DNA of 45,777 nucleotides, taken from positions 1 through 45,777 of the forward strand of contig JALTXS010000102.1 in the NCBI GenBank assembly GCA_027048265.1. The letters run 5' to 3'. How positions within the stretch are numbered: position 1 is the stretch's first letter; the number at the start of each line of letters is the position of its first letter. Source of the DNA: Desulfurococcales archaeon. Its GTDB lineage: Archaea > Thermoproteota > Thermoprotei_A > Sulfolobales > Fervidicoccaceae. The notes under the pieces are model-generated. The model saw only the letters and a list, made by a program, of their open reading frames with translations. It was not told the origin of the DNA and ran no database searches. A program made the position numbers and the translations under genes. Of the stretch, positions 9,209 to 18,193 are shown in pieces.

Positions 9209-10738
9209 TTAACCACCTCCAAGTATCATGTTCACGGAGTCCATTGTGCCTGGTGCCATGTATCCAAACAACAGGAACAGCACTATGGATAAAATGATGG
9301 CTATCACAAGAGATGATGATAGCATCTTGTCAGTGTCGCCTGGTGTAAAGTCCTGCTTTTTCTGTCCAAAGAACACCTTCTTCACGGTGATGAAACTGTA
9401 AGCTATTGATAGGCCTATTCCGGAAACGAAGACCAGTAAAGGAATGGACAGGCTCCCCGCTTCCATCAGGTAGCCCGAGTATCCTCCTATTATCATAACC
9501 TCGCTCCAGAATCCTATAGTGGGTGGTACTCCTGTGATTACAAGAAATCCTACAAGGGCTGCGGATGCCGTTATTGGGACCAGTTGTGCTAGACCGCCGA
9601 GTCTATTTACCTGCCTAGTCTCGTAGTAGTAAATGATTGACCCTGCGGCCATGAAGAGGAGTGCTTTTCCAAAGGAATGAGCCAGTATATGGTATATTGA
9701 ACCAGCTATTCCCACAGGCACGAGCGTCGCTATTCCGAGGAGGACGTATCCCATTTGGCTGACACTGCTGTATGCCAATATTCTCTTTATATCATTCTCT
9801 TTAAGCGCATTGAAGCCTCCGTAGAGCATCGTTGCGAGAGCTAGTGCTATGAGAAACACCTGTAGGCCCTGTGGTAGCCCCTGGTATAGCGTGAGCAGTA
9901 TTCTAGCCACACCATAGCCTCCTAGCCCTATAAGGACAGGGGATAGTAGAGCGCTGATAGGTGTAGGAGCCTCGGCATGGGCGTAGGGGAGCCAGAAGTG
10001 CACTCCTAGCACGGCCATTTTCACTAGTAAGCCAAAGAGGATAGTGTATAGTACAAGCTTTGAGAGGAAGGGGGTTAGGATTGAGGACGCCCACCCGAGC
10101 ATTGGTCCCTTTTCTGGGTGATAGAAATCAAATGTTCCAACGATAACCCCGTATACAAGAGCGCCTAGCAGGAAGAAGGCGGCTCCGATATGAGTCCACA
10201 CGAAGTATAGTATTGCTATCCTCTTCCTATCCCCATAACCGTACCAGTTTATGAGGAGAAAGGACGATATCAGCGAAAGCTCTAGGAAGAGGTAGAATAC
10301 GATAAGGTTATTCGTAAGCGTGACACCAATCATGGAGCCCGCGAATACTAGGTAAAGGGCAAAGTACTTGGGAATGTGCTCTTCCTGGGATAGACCCATT
10401 TCCTCTACTCGTTTCACCATATAAGGCAAGCTATATAGGGCAACAATCGCGCTTACCAGACTAGCACCTAGCACGACAGGCAGACTAAGGCCGTCTACAA
10501 AGAAGCTAATAGAACCAACACCCGCGAGGCGTGCGATGGGAGGGTCAAAAACCGCTCCAGAAGAGCCCGAGCGGTAATATACGTGCATCGCAGCAAGCGA
10601 TGGCAATAGGAGTGTGATGGACGTGAGTAATGAAAGCTTTTTACCGTCCCTCGTCTTGAGGGCTATGAGTGACGCTAGGAAGGGTATTAGTATGGATAAT
10701 GTTAGCAGGGGAAAACCCGTCATCAGGGGAGCTTCCAC
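9209..10738 (-). CDS. nuoM: Complex I membrane subunit M (antiporter-like)
   Basis: Second antiporter-like membrane subunit, 509 residues with roughly 14 transmembrane helices. Typical motifs are FYLFLELSLISSFLLI (conserved Glu in the LELS motif), VKMAVLGVHFWLPYAHAEAP (pumping lysine followed by HFWLPYAH) and NDIKRILAYSSVSQMGY. Start GTG 10738 has GGTGA six bases upstream. It lies between nuoK and nuoL, giving the order K-M-L-N rather than the bacterial K-L-M-N. Confidence 0.9.
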   Translation of the reverse strand: MEAPLMTGFPLLTLSILIPFLASLIALKTRDGKKLSLLTSITLLLPSLAAMHVYYRSGSSGAVFDPPIARLAGVGSISFFVDGLSLPVVLGASLVSAIVALYSLPYMVKRVEEMGLSQEEHIPKYFALYLVFAGSMIGVTLTNNLIVFYLFLELSLISSFLLINWYGYGDRKRIAILYFVWTHIGAAFFLLGALVYGVIVGTFDFYHPEKGPMLGWASSILTPFLSKLVLYTILFGLLVKMAVLGVHFWLPYAHAEAPTPISALLSPVLIGLGGYGVARILLTLYQGLPQGLQVFLIALALATMLYGGFNALKENDIKRILAYSSVSQMGYVLLGIATLVPVGIAGSIYHILAHSFGKALLFMAAGSIIYYYETRQVNRLGGLAQLVPITASAALVGFLVITGVPPTIGFWSEVMIIGGYSGYLMEAGSLSIPLLVFVSGIGLSIAYSFITVKKVFFGQKKQDFTPGDTDKMLSSSLVIAIILSIVLFLLFGYMAPGTMDSVNMILGGG

Positions 10739-10759
10739 AGAGCCTCACCTCTCAATTAT

Positions 10760-11068
10760 TTATGCCTCGTCTAGGGGGTCTCCTATTCCCGAGGGCTCTA
10801 CTGATTTGTGCGTCCTATAGTAGAGCACGGCTATTGACACCGCGACTATCACTTCAGCAGTAGCCAGCACCACTATTATGAACCCATATATGCTTGCGAG
10901 GAGGGGCGATACTGTGCCCAGTAGTAGCAGGTAGAGGAGCGCCGCGTTGAACAGCAGCTCGACTCCTATTAGCATCTTGAGTAGGCTCCTACTACTCATA
11001 ATAGTTAGGAAGCCCAGGGATGCCAAAGCAGCAATTGTAATCTCGACTATTTTAACAAGCAAATCCAT
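10760..11068 (-). CDS. nuoK: Complex I membrane subunit K
   Basis: Small three-helix membrane subunit (102 residues), homologous to MrpC, that helps conduct protons in the membrane arm. The sequence shows three hydrophobic helices, with the conserved glutamates in IGVELLFNAALL (helix 2) and VVLATAEVIVAVSIAV (helix 3). The ATG at 11068 overlaps the nuoJ stop in a TGATG junction and has GGTGATGCG upstream; a GTG three bases earlier is possible but less likely. The overlap suggests translational coupling with nuoJ. Confidence 0.92.
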   Translation of the reverse strand: MDLLVKIVEITIAALASLGFLTIMSSRSLLKMLIGVELLFNAALLYLLLLGTVSPLLASIYGFIIVVLATAEVIVAVSIAVLYYRTHKSVEPSGIGDPLDEA

Positions 11069-11595
11069 CACGCATCACCTTTTGAGCCCATTATTTCTTT
11101 TCTAGCAATCACTATTGACTCAATAGCACTAGTTGCAGCAACCAATATGATTAGCACAATGGTCAGAGGATATTCTGCGACAAGCGCCCTGGGTATGAGC
11201 CCTGTTGGCGTTGACGTGAAAGCCGCGGGTGCAGGCAGCAGGGAGATAACTTTATCCACGAAAAGTAGTACTGTGGCGAACACTATTACTGAGAGTATTG
11301 CTGTACCAGGTGAAATCCTGGGCTGTATACTCTGCTCCCCCACAAGCGAGAACGCGAGAATAATGAACATCACAGCAGCTCCGACGTATATGACTAGCTG
11401 GACTGCACCTACGAGTAGAAAGCCCATTAGCGCGAAGAGGGCCGCATTTAGGAACCCAACAATACCTAAAGCGAATGCGGAGTAGAACAATGACTTCGCT
11501 CTCACTATATAGAGTGACGAAGCTATGATCCCCACCGCCACAACTATGGTGGCGGCAAGGTATACAGCTTGGTCACTCGCTATTGACTGGGACAT
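11068..11595 (-). CDS. nuoJ: Complex I membrane subunit J
   Basis: Five-helix membrane subunit of complex I, 175 residues. The third helix reads VQLVIYVGAAVMFIILAFSL, which contains the conserved YVGAAVMF stretch (the pi-bulge helix of the family). ATG 11595 lies inside the 3' end of nuoI (23-base overlap), and the stop overlaps the nuoK start. The N-terminal 15 residues are polar and the C-terminus is basic, as expected for a membrane protein with a short tail. Confidence 0.92.
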   Translation of the reverse strand: MSQSIASDQAVYLAATIVVAVGIIASSLYIVRAKSLFYSAFALGIVGFLNAALFALMGFLLVGAVQLVIYVGAAVMFIILAFSLVGEQSIQPRISPGTAILSVIVFATVLLFVDKVISLLPAPAAFTSTPTGLIPRALVAEYPLTIVLIILVAATSAIESIVIARKEIMGSKGDA

Positions 11596-12097
11596 ATCTC
11601 AATCCCTTCTCCTCATCTATTACAACCCTCACCTTTCTAACATGCTCTGGTTCTTCAGGCTCTTTCGTGAACGTCTCTAGGTCAAAAACCATGTCATCCC
11701 TGTTCTCGAACACAAGGTCATGTACAGGCACGTGGTAAAGGGCTTCCACCGGACATATATCAACACAGTAACCGCAGAATATACATCTCTCATAGTTGAT
11801 TACAGGTCGCAATTTTTTAGGTGCAGCATTGAACATCTTCATCGCTGCTGCTGGACAGACCCTTGCACATAGTGAGCAACCTATGCATTTGTCATTATTG
11901 AGTACTATCATGCCCCTATATCCTTCAGAGAGTACTGGTCTCTCCAAAGGATATCTGAGGGTTATTCTTTGGGGACGCGCCAGTCTAAGCATGCCAAGTG
12001 ACAGCGCCTTAGCGTGCATTTTGGCCTTGTCTAAAAGTCCCATTCTCTCTTCTACATTTCTTTCAGAATACCTGGGACCTGCGCTTGTTTCGGCCAT
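11573..12097 (-). CDS. nuoI: Complex I iron-sulfur subunit I
   Basis: Peripheral-arm ferredoxin-like subunit that passes electrons through two [4Fe-4S] clusters toward NuoB. Cluster ligands are plain: C71-C74-C77 with C81, and C105-C108-C111 with C115 (CIGCSLCARVCP and CIFCGYCVDICP). Length is 174 residues, with an N-terminal extension of about 60 residues that would lie on the membrane arm. ATG 12097 follows GGAGGTG and begins one base after the nuoH stop. With NuoE/F/G missing, this is a plausible entry point for electrons from a soluble donor such as ferredoxin (inference). Confidence 0.95.
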   Translation of the reverse strand: MAETSAGPRYSERNVEERMGLLDKAKMHAKALSLGMLRLARPQRITLRYPLERPVLSEGYRGMIVLNNDKCIGCSLCARVCPAAAMKMFNAAPKKLRPVINYERCIFCGYCVDICPVEALYHVPVHDLVFENRDDMVFDLETFTKEPEEPEHVRKVRVVIDEEKGLRYVPVNSE

Positions 12098-12098
12098 G

Positions 12099-13133
12099 TT
12101 AGAACACCTCCATTAAATAAACCACTGCGGCGGAGAGACCGATGGAAACAAGTGCCATAATGAACCAGAACCCCCAACCTCCTTTTAGTGCATGGTCTAT
12201 TCTATACCGGCCATAAACGGCCCTCGTGAATACCATGAGGAGACTTATTATCACGGCTTTTATGGCAACACTAGCTCCTGGTAGTATTATTGAATCTAGT
12301 ATGTAGTTGCCCGTAACAATGCCTCCAAGCGGACTCCAGCCTCCAAGGAAAAGGAGGACGAATATAATGTTATATACGAACATCCGTGCATATGATATGC
12401 CCATGGCCAATCCGAACATTATTCCAGAATACTCTGTGAAAGCGCCCATCACAATCTCTGACTCAGCCTCCGCTATTTCAAATGGGAAGCGCGACGTACC
12501 CATCATAACTGCAACGAAATACGTGATTGCCGCTATGGGGTTCAGGATTATGCCCCAGAGAAGGGCCTGTTGGGCCTCCACTGCTTTTAGAAAGTCGAGC
12601 GTCCCGTAGAGGAAGGACATTGAGGCTATGACAAGTAATATTATAATCTCGTAGGTAGCTATAAGGAAGCTTTCACGCGCACTCCCAACCAAAGAGAACT
12701 TGTTGTTACTGGCCCACCCTGCTAAAATGAGTAGGAGTGGGGGAATTGTCGTGAGTGCTGCAGCTATGAGTATGCTCCCCTCAGTGGTCACGGGCAGGAA
12801 CGTGGGGGAGAATGGCGTAACTAAGAGTGGCATAAGTGCGATGACGAATGCCGCTATGGGCGCTATTACGAAGGGCAACTTGTCAACCGTCCGCGGTATT
12901 ATCACCTCTTGTAAAGCATACCTTATAAGGTCTGCCATAAGCTGAGGCGCTCCTGCAAGACGTGGTGCTATTTCTAATGGACCGTATCTCATCTGCACAC
13001 GTCCTGCTATCTTACGTTCTGACCATATTAGGAACATTTCAAAAATCATTACAAAGATCAGGCCTGGAAATATAATGTAGTAGAAGAGGGGAGGCCAAAG
13101 TATGAGGTCTATGAGCCTCTCTACTATAGCCAT
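12099..13133 (-). CDS. nuoH: Complex I membrane subunit H
   Basis: Membrane anchor for the peripheral arm that forms the quinone-access tunnel and the start of the proton path, 344 residues with about eight helices. Diagnostic stretches are FLIWSERKIAGRVQMRYGP near the N-terminus and RFPFEIAEAESEIVMGAFTE, the loop rich in glutamates that faces the quinone tunnel. The ATG overlaps the nuoD stop (TAATG), suggesting coupled translation. Confidence 0.96.
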   Translation of the reverse strand: MAIVERLIDLILWPPLFYYIIFPGLIFVMIFEMFLIWSERKIAGRVQMRYGPLEIAPRLAGAPQLMADLIRYALQEVIIPRTVDKLPFVIAPIAAFVIALMPLLVTPFSPTFLPVTTEGSILIAAALTTIPPLLLILAGWASNNKFSLVGSARESFLIATYEIIILLVIASMSFLYGTLDFLKAVEAQQALLWGIILNPIAAITYFVAVMMGTSRFPFEIAEAESEIVMGAFTEYSGIMFGLAMGISYARMFVYNIIFVLLFLGGWSPLGGIVTGNYILDSIILPGASVAIKAVIISLLMVFTRAVYGRYRIDHALKGGWGFWFIMALVSIGLSAAVVYLMEVF

Positions 13134-14329
13134 TACCTATCAGCCTCCGGTGGGAAATAGTCTATACTCCCGTAGATCGCGGGTAGGTCAGCAACTCTGT
13201 GCCCCGGCAACACGTACTTGAATACTATTGAGTTCCTGAATGAGGGGGATACTACCCGGACCCGATAGGGTTTATTCTGGCCATCACTCACCACGTAGTA
13301 GAAGTACTCCCCTCTTCCTGCCTCAACACGAGCGTAGGCCTCTCCCTTTGGCGGCCTGAGATTGAAGAGTGCTGGTGCCAGTTTTACCCTCTTCTCGGTC
13401 TCAAGGACGTCTTTTAGAACCTTTGTGAACATCTTAAGGTACTTTTCATGAAGTATGGGGCCCTCGGGTATTCGGTTAACCGCTTGTTTCAGAATCTTGA
13501 GACTCTCCCTAAGTTCGTCGACTCTCTGCAGAGTACGGGCTAGGGCATCTCCCTCCTTGTAAATAGGAACCTCGAAGTCCAGTTCGGGGTAGGCTGCATA
13601 TGGCTCCTCTATTCTAACATCGTGCCTTATCCCACTAGCTCTTATGTTAGGGCCTACAATGCCTAGCTCGGCCGCTTTTTGCCTGCTTATGTAACCCACT
13701 CCCTCGAGCCTGCTTCTTATAACTGGGTTTTTCAAGAACATTACCTCGTACTCTTTGAGCCTTTTTTCGAAGTATTTTATCCCCTTCTCCAACTCGTCCT
13801 TGAAGCCTGAGGGAAGGTCTCTTCTGACGCCTCCCGGCCAGAAGAAGGAGTGTGTCAGCCTTTGTCCAGTAAGCCTTTCAGCGAGTTCAACAAAGACTTC
13901 ACGGTCTCCGAAGAACCACATGTACATAGTGCTATGGCCTAGAAGTATGGCGAATATACCCATTCCATACAAGTGGCTAGCTATTCGGTTAAGCTCCGCA
14001 AGTATTGTTCTAATGTACTTTGCTCTAGGCGGGGGCTCTATTCCCAATAGTTTCTCTATAGCCATAATATAACCTAGGGTACAGTTGGCCGCGTCCAGTA
14101 TAGCCATCCTTTCAAAAAGAGGCTGGTTCTTAACCCACTCCCGTCCCTCTGCTAGCTTCTCCATGGTACGGTGTACGAAGCCTATGTCAGGCTCGGCCTC
14201 TACTATGATGTCTCCATCTACTCTCAGTATTATCCTCATATGGCCGCTACCAGGATGCTGAGGACCTATGAATACCTCTAGTATATCCTTGTCTATCCGT
14301 CTGGTCAGTATCTGCGACTGCTGGCTCAT
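13133..14329 (-). CDS. nuoD: Complex I catalytic subunit D (49 kDa type)
   Basis: Large peripheral subunit that, with NuoB, forms the quinone-reduction site. Length 398 residues. GPQHPGSGHM opens the protein, and RASGIRHDVRIEEPYAAYP and GRGEYFYYVVSDGQNKPYRV are family signatures. The paired CxxC motifs of [NiFe] hydrogenase large subunits are absent, so it is not a hydrogenase. In an alignment from memory with Thermus Nqo4, the quinone-binding tyrosine (Tyr87 there) corresponds to Ile77 here (ERMAILDA). The ATG overlaps the nuoC stop by four bases. Confidence 0.95.
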   Translation of the reverse strand: MSQQSQILTRRIDKDILEVFIGPQHPGSGHMRIILRVDGDIIVEAEPDIGFVHRTMEKLAEGREWVKNQPLFERMAILDAANCTLGYIMAIEKLLGIEPPPRAKYIRTILAELNRIASHLYGMGIFAILLGHSTMYMWFFGDREVFVELAERLTGQRLTHSFFWPGGVRRDLPSGFKDELEKGIKYFEKRLKEYEVMFLKNPVIRSRLEGVGYISRQKAAELGIVGPNIRASGIRHDVRIEEPYAAYPELDFEVPIYKEGDALARTLQRVDELRESLKILKQAVNRIPEGPILHEKYLKMFTKVLKDVLETEKRVKLAPALFNLRPPKGEAYARVEAGRGEYFYYVVSDGQNKPYRVRVVSPSFRNSIVFKYVLPGHRVADLPAIYGSIDYFPPEADR

Positions 14330-14823
14330 CCCCTGTAGTCACCCCAATTCTCCTTCAACATGATGTTCTCTTCCTTCACAACGAAGTCTTTCCTAAGAGG
14401 TCTCAGGTCTTTGAACTCCTCAGGGTCCAAGAGTATGTGTCTCAGATCTGGGTGTCCTTCGAAGGTTATCCCGAACATTTCGTACGCTTCACGTTCCTGG
14501 AAATCAACGCTGGTCCAAACGTTTATGAGTGATGGGACTCTTGGGTTTTCTCTCGGGAGGTCAACCTGTATCTCGACCATTTTGGGATAACCTGGGGGTA
14601 GTTCATAGCCAGTCACGTGTACTATGAGTGTCATCTTGCCATCTTTTGGATAGTCGACAGCAGATAGTGAAACCACGGTTGTGTATCCTTGTTCCTTAAG
14701 CTTATTAGCAGTTTCTAACAGTTCAGGTGGAGTGGTCTTCACAACTAGGGCTTGGTCACTTTTCCTCAAAGAGCCCTCGAGGGGCAACTTTGTTTCATTC
14801 TTTCCTTCCGTTTCCTCCGCCAT
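14326..14823 (-). CDS. nuoC: Complex I subunit C (30 kDa type)
   Basis: Peripheral-arm subunit, 165 residues, that packs against NuoD. The signature VDFQEREAYEMFGITFEGHPDLRHILL matches the WxxxxxREVFDMFGIxFxGHPDLRRIL pattern of the family (only parts quoted). An acidic, charged tail of about 20 residues precedes the first helix. It overlaps nuoB by 29 bases and nuoD by four. Start ATG 14823. Confidence 0.95.
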   Translation of the reverse strand: MAEETEGKNETKLPLEGSLRKSDQALVVKTTPPELLETANKLKEQGYTTVVSLSAVDYPKDGKMTLIVHVTGYELPPGYPKMVEIQVDLPRENPRVPSLINVWTSVDFQEREAYEMFGITFEGHPDLRHILLDPEEFKDLRPLRKDFVVKEENIMLKENWGDYRG

Positions 14824-15295
14824 TTCCAGCCTCCCCGAACACCTCTTTCGACGCCTTGCCCTCTTTCATTATCTTTTTCTGAAGGCGGGCTATCGCGTGG
14901 GTTACAGCCTCAGGTCTGGGGGGGCACCCTGGTATGAACGACTCTACTGGTACTATCTTCCATGGTTTGACAATGTTGTAGCTGTTGTAGAATATGCCCC
15001 CGTCTATTGCACAGGCTCCCATTGCTATCACGAATTTAGGCCCTGGCATCTGGTCATAGGTGTTTTTCAGGACCTTAGCCATCTTCTTGGTGACTGTTCC
15101 CTCTATTACGATTGCATTGGTGTTCCTTGAGTGTGTGAAGGGGAGGCTTCCGAGCCTCTCGGTATCAAGCTTGGGAGAATATACTACTCCGAACTCACAT
15201 CCGCAGCATGAGGTCATCAAGTGGGCAGGCCATATGCTATAGGCGTTAGCCCAGTCAACTGGCTTTGAGAGCACCTTTTTAAGGCTGTTTATCAT
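14795..15295 (-). CDS. nuoB: Complex I iron-sulfur subunit B (N2 cluster)
   Basis: Carries the terminal [4Fe-4S] cluster N2 that reduces quinone. The ligands are visible: tandem Cys30-Cys31, Cys95 in GACAIDGG and Cys124 in PGCPPRPEA. An additional Cys33 follows the tandem pair. Length 166. ATG 15295 follows GGAGGT that overlaps the nuoA stop. The C-terminal 15 residues are glycine- and lysine-rich and overlap the start of nuoC. Confidence 0.96.
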   Translation of the reverse strand: MINSLKKVLSKPVDWANAYSIWPAHLMTSCCGCEFGVVYSPKLDTERLGSLPFTHSRNTNAIVIEGTVTKKMAKVLKNTYDQMPGPKFVIAMGACAIDGGIFYNSYNIVKPWKIVPVESFIPGCPPRPEAVTHAIARLQKKIMKEGKASKEVFGEAGNGGGNGRKE

Positions 15296-15301
15296 GGTAA
15301 A

Positions 15302-15673
15302 CTACCTCCAACTCCAATATCCTGTCTCCTTGGCCTGCTTTAGCGTGAATAGTAGTATTGGCAACACGATTAAAATGCTCGCAAGTACAATCAGGGCATT
15401 GTTTTCAACTGCAAACCGCGAAGAAGCGGATATTACTAAAAGGGTAATTACAACAGGCTCTATAGCCGCGAACATTATTAGGAAACCGAAATACTGGAAA
15501 CCCACCTTGACCCTAGCCTGGCCAGGTGACAAGTGTCCTGATTCCCATCGTTCGAACTTTATTCCTTCTGGACGGGGCCTCCTTATCAACGCTAGGAAGG
15601 CAACTGTAATCAATAAGAGGCTTGCGATCAGGATCGGTAATACCCCGTATGCGATTATAGTTGTTGTGTTCAA
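15302..15673 (-). CDS. nuoA: Complex I membrane subunit A
   Basis: Small membrane subunit near the quinone tunnel, 123 residues with three hydrophobic helices. The loop between helices 1 and 2 contains KFERWESGHLSPGQARVKVGF, corresponding to the YECG-type loop of bacterial NuoA but without the cysteine. Helix 2 to 3 carries FAAIEPVVITLL with the conserved Glu. Start TTG 15673 has GAGGGG upstream; no ATG is available near it. It is the first gene of the operon. Confidence 0.9.
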   Translation of the reverse strand: MNTTTIIAYGVLPILIASLLLITVAFLALIRRPRPEGIKFERWESGHLSPGQARVKVGFQYFGFLIMFAAIEPVVITLLVISASSRFAVENNALIVLASILIVLPILLFTLKQAKETGYWSWR

Positions 15674-15735
15674 ATCTGGCCCCTCTTCGCTGCCCCGCTT
15701 CTCTGTTTCCTAGTTATACCTTGGGGGCTATTTTT

Positions 15736-15775
15736 TGTTTAAGTAAAACTGAGATTATTATATTTTTTATTAATC
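15736..15775 (-). promoter_or_regulatory. Probable promoter of the complex I operon
   Basis: AT-rich stretch upstream of nuoA with two TATA-like elements on the minus strand, TTTACTTAAA (15738-15747) and TTAATAAAAAATATAAT (about 15755-15772). The nearer one would start transcription some 40 bases before the nuoA start. It is the only sizeable gap upstream of the 11-gene run. Confidence 0.4.
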
Positions 15776-15793
15776 TAATAATAGAATAATGAC

Positions 15794-15815
15794 AAAATTC
15801 CCACTAGAATGGGAA
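15794..15815 (-). terminator. Hairpin plus T-run after the EF-2 gene
   Basis: On the minus strand TTCCCA, a six-base loop and TGGGAA form a perfect 6-bp hairpin (15798-15815), followed at once by TTTT. It lies about 90 bases past the EF-2 stop and before the nuo promoter region. It looks like a bacterial intrinsic terminator. The T-run alone could act in archaea. Confidence 0.5.
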
Positions 15816-15901
15816 ATAACCAAACAGCCAGCCACGTTGAACGCTTTCTCTATCTATGTCGTAAAAACAACGAGTAATGGAGAGAACAGTTTTTGGAAAA
15901 T

Positions 15902-18112
15902 CTAGAGGGATATGAAATCCTTGTAGCTTGGCGGTTCTGGTGGTAGACCCTTTCTCTCCCTTATCTTCCTTACAACATCCATAAGCAGTGAGTCAGGCAC
16001 CGGTGCCCAGCGGCTGAACTCTATGCCCCAGAACGCCCGTCCCGCCGTCACGCTCCTAAGCTCGCTTGCCAAGTCGAAACTTTCAGCTACTGGAACCTCT
16101 GCTATAAGTCTTGTCATGTCGCCTGCCTGGGTAACTGTTATTATTCTTCCCCGTTTCCTCGTTATAACGGCGGTCACAGCACTCAGGTAGTCCATTGGGA
16201 GTCGTATGTCCAGTTTCTGGAGGGGTTCTAACAGAGTTGGTTTTGCTGTGAGGAATCCGGCAAATATGGCGTTTCTTACGGCCGGATATATTTGTGCAGG
16301 TCCTCTGTGGGCGGGGTCCTCATGTATTACTGCATCGTGGAGGACTACCTTTACTCCCCTAACGGGCTCCGCAGCTAGTGGACCTTCACGCATTGCAAGC
16401 CTGAAGGCCTGTAGTATAGTGTCCTTGACTTCTCTCAGGTGCTGAAGTCCGGTTGTCTTGTCTACGAATATGTTGATATTTTCCTCTATTGTCCATATCC
16501 TCCTCGCCTCATCATAGTCCCAGCCTGCCTTGTCTCTTAGAATCTTTGCCCTCTCCCTAAAGTCCTGGTCCTCCGTGATAGCACCTTCTTGTATGAGCTT
16601 TATAGTTTCCTCATCAAGCGGCTCCACACTTATGTAGAAGCGGTTGTGCTTGTTCGGGCTTTTTCCCTCGAAAACATCGCTCTTCGCACGTATGCTCTCC
16701 CTGTACACGACTATCGGAGGCGACGTGTTAACCTCGAGTCCATAGTTCTCCTTCATCAGAGTGAGCGCAATCTCTAGGTGTAGGGGTCCCATACCTGATA
16801 GCAGGTACTCCCCTGTTTCCTCGTTTATCTTTATGACTAGGTTGGGGTCCTCTATACTCATTTTGTGGAGAGCGTCTATAAGCTTGGGGAGGTCACGCGT
16901 ACTCTTTGGCTCAACAGCTATGGTGACCACAGGCTCGCTGACGTAGTGGAGGCGCTCGAATGGAGCCATCTCATCCTTGTACTTGACGTCGACAACCGTC
17001 TCTCCAGAGCGGGCTTTGTCAAGGCCTAACACGGCTAGTATGTTGCCCGCGACAATCCTGTCAGCAACTTCACGGGTTGGTCCCATGTAGAGGCTCACTT
17101 GGAGTACTCTTTGCTTCACACGGGTGTTTACCAACCATACTTCTCTACCGGGCTCTAGGGTTCCGCTGAAGAGCCTCCCTGTAGCGACCAATCCTGCGTG
17201 GGGGTCTACCCTTATGTCGTTGATAAGCATCACAGCAGGCCCATTTGGGTCCGCGTTGAGCATTGCTTTGCCTATCTCGGAGTTTATGTCACCTTTCCAT
17301 ATCTTGGGGATCCTGTACTTCTGGGCCTCCCTTGGATTGGGGACAAATTTTACGACCATGTCAAGCAGAGCCTCGTAGAGAGGAACCTGCTTCGCGAACT
17401 CCTCGACACCTTGTTTACCCCTCTCATAGGCTTTGACAATGTCGCTGATTTTCACACCCTTTTGAGCAGCCATAGGCACCGTGAAGCCCCATTTTTCCTT
17501 GGCGGAACCGAAAGCGACCATGCCCTTCGTGGGGTCTAGCAGCCATTTGTCCTTGAACTCAGGGTCAGCATATGAGGCTATCATCTTGTTAACTTCTTTT
17601 ATAATCTCAACGAACCTCTGCTGTATTTGCTCAGGGGTGTACTTCAGTTCCTTTATGAGCCTGTCAACCTTATTGATAAAGAGGAGGGGCCTAACCCTCT
17701 CCTCCAGCGATTGTCGTAGTACCGTTTCTGTTTGGGTCATTATGCCCTCCACTGCGTCAACAACTACTATCGAGCCGTCAAGGACCCTGAGGCTCCTGGT
17801 AACTTTGCCCGAGAAGTCAACGTGACCAGGGGTATCTATCAGGTTTATAACATAGGGCTTACCGTTGTACTCGTGGTAGAGGCTTATGTTTGCAGACTTT
17901 ACAGTTATGCCTCTCTTCTGCTCCACGTCCAAATAGTCGGTCGCTAGCGCCTCTCCTGCAACCTTATATGATATAATTCCGGCAGCGGCCAGCAACGAGT
18001 CTGTTGTGGTAGTCTTACCGTGGTCCACGTGCGCTATTATACCAATGTTCCGCACGTTCTCCAAGTTTGACATCATTTTTAGAATTTCTACTACCTGTTT
18101 ATAGCGGGGCAT
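15902..18112 (-). CDS. fusA: Translation elongation factor 2
   Basis: GTPase that translocates the ribosome. The 736 residues contain the G1 P-loop AHVDHGKTT (27-35), DTPGHVDF (G3) and NKVD (G4). The diphthamide site lies at His602 in AHRGPAQIYPA, the context expected of archaeal EF-2 and the target of ADP-ribosylating toxins in this family. ATG 18112 is chosen because AAGGTG lies six bases upstream; GTG 18121 is in frame but adjoins that ribosome-binding sequence. TATA-like boxes lie at 18142-18149 and 18182-18190. The gene appears monocistronic. Confidence 0.98.
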   Translation of the reverse strand: MPRYKQVVEILKMMSNLENVRNIGIIAHVDHGKTTTTDSLLAAAGIISYKVAGEALATDYLDVEQKRGITVKSANISLYHEYNGKPYVINLIDTPGHVDFSGKVTRSLRVLDGSIVVVDAVEGIMTQTETVLRQSLEERVRPLLFINKVDRLIKELKYTPEQIQQRFVEIIKEVNKMIASYADPEFKDKWLLDPTKGMVAFGSAKEKWGFTVPMAAQKGVKISDIVKAYERGKQGVEEFAKQVPLYEALLDMVVKFVPNPREAQKYRIPKIWKGDINSEIGKAMLNADPNGPAVMLINDIRVDPHAGLVATGRLFSGTLEPGREVWLVNTRVKQRVLQVSLYMGPTREVADRIVAGNILAVLGLDKARSGETVVDVKYKDEMAPFERLHYVSEPVVTIAVEPKSTRDLPKLIDALHKMSIEDPNLVIKINEETGEYLLSGMGPLHLEIALTLMKENYGLEVNTSPPIVVYRESIRAKSDVFEGKSPNKHNRFYISVEPLDEETIKLIQEGAITEDQDFRERAKILRDKAGWDYDEARRIWTIEENINIFVDKTTGLQHLREVKDTILQAFRLAMREGPLAAEPVRGVKVVLHDAVIHEDPAHRGPAQIYPAVRNAIFAGFLTAKPTLLEPLQKLDIRLPMDYLSAVTAVITRKRGRIITVTQAGDMTRLIAEVPVAESFDLASELRSVTAGRAFWGIEFSRWAPVPDSLLMDVVRKIRERKGLPPEPPSYKDFISL

Positions 18113-18193
18113 GAATGACACCTTTCCTTACAGCGGATCGCTTATACACTACCGAGTCAAGCAACTCTTTACGGCAATAAAGGGTATAATACG

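Noticed and set aside
13133..14329. NuoD as a [NiFe] hydrogenase large subunit (Ech/Mbh type)
   Set aside because: Neither N-terminal nor C-terminal CxxC nickel ligand pair is present.
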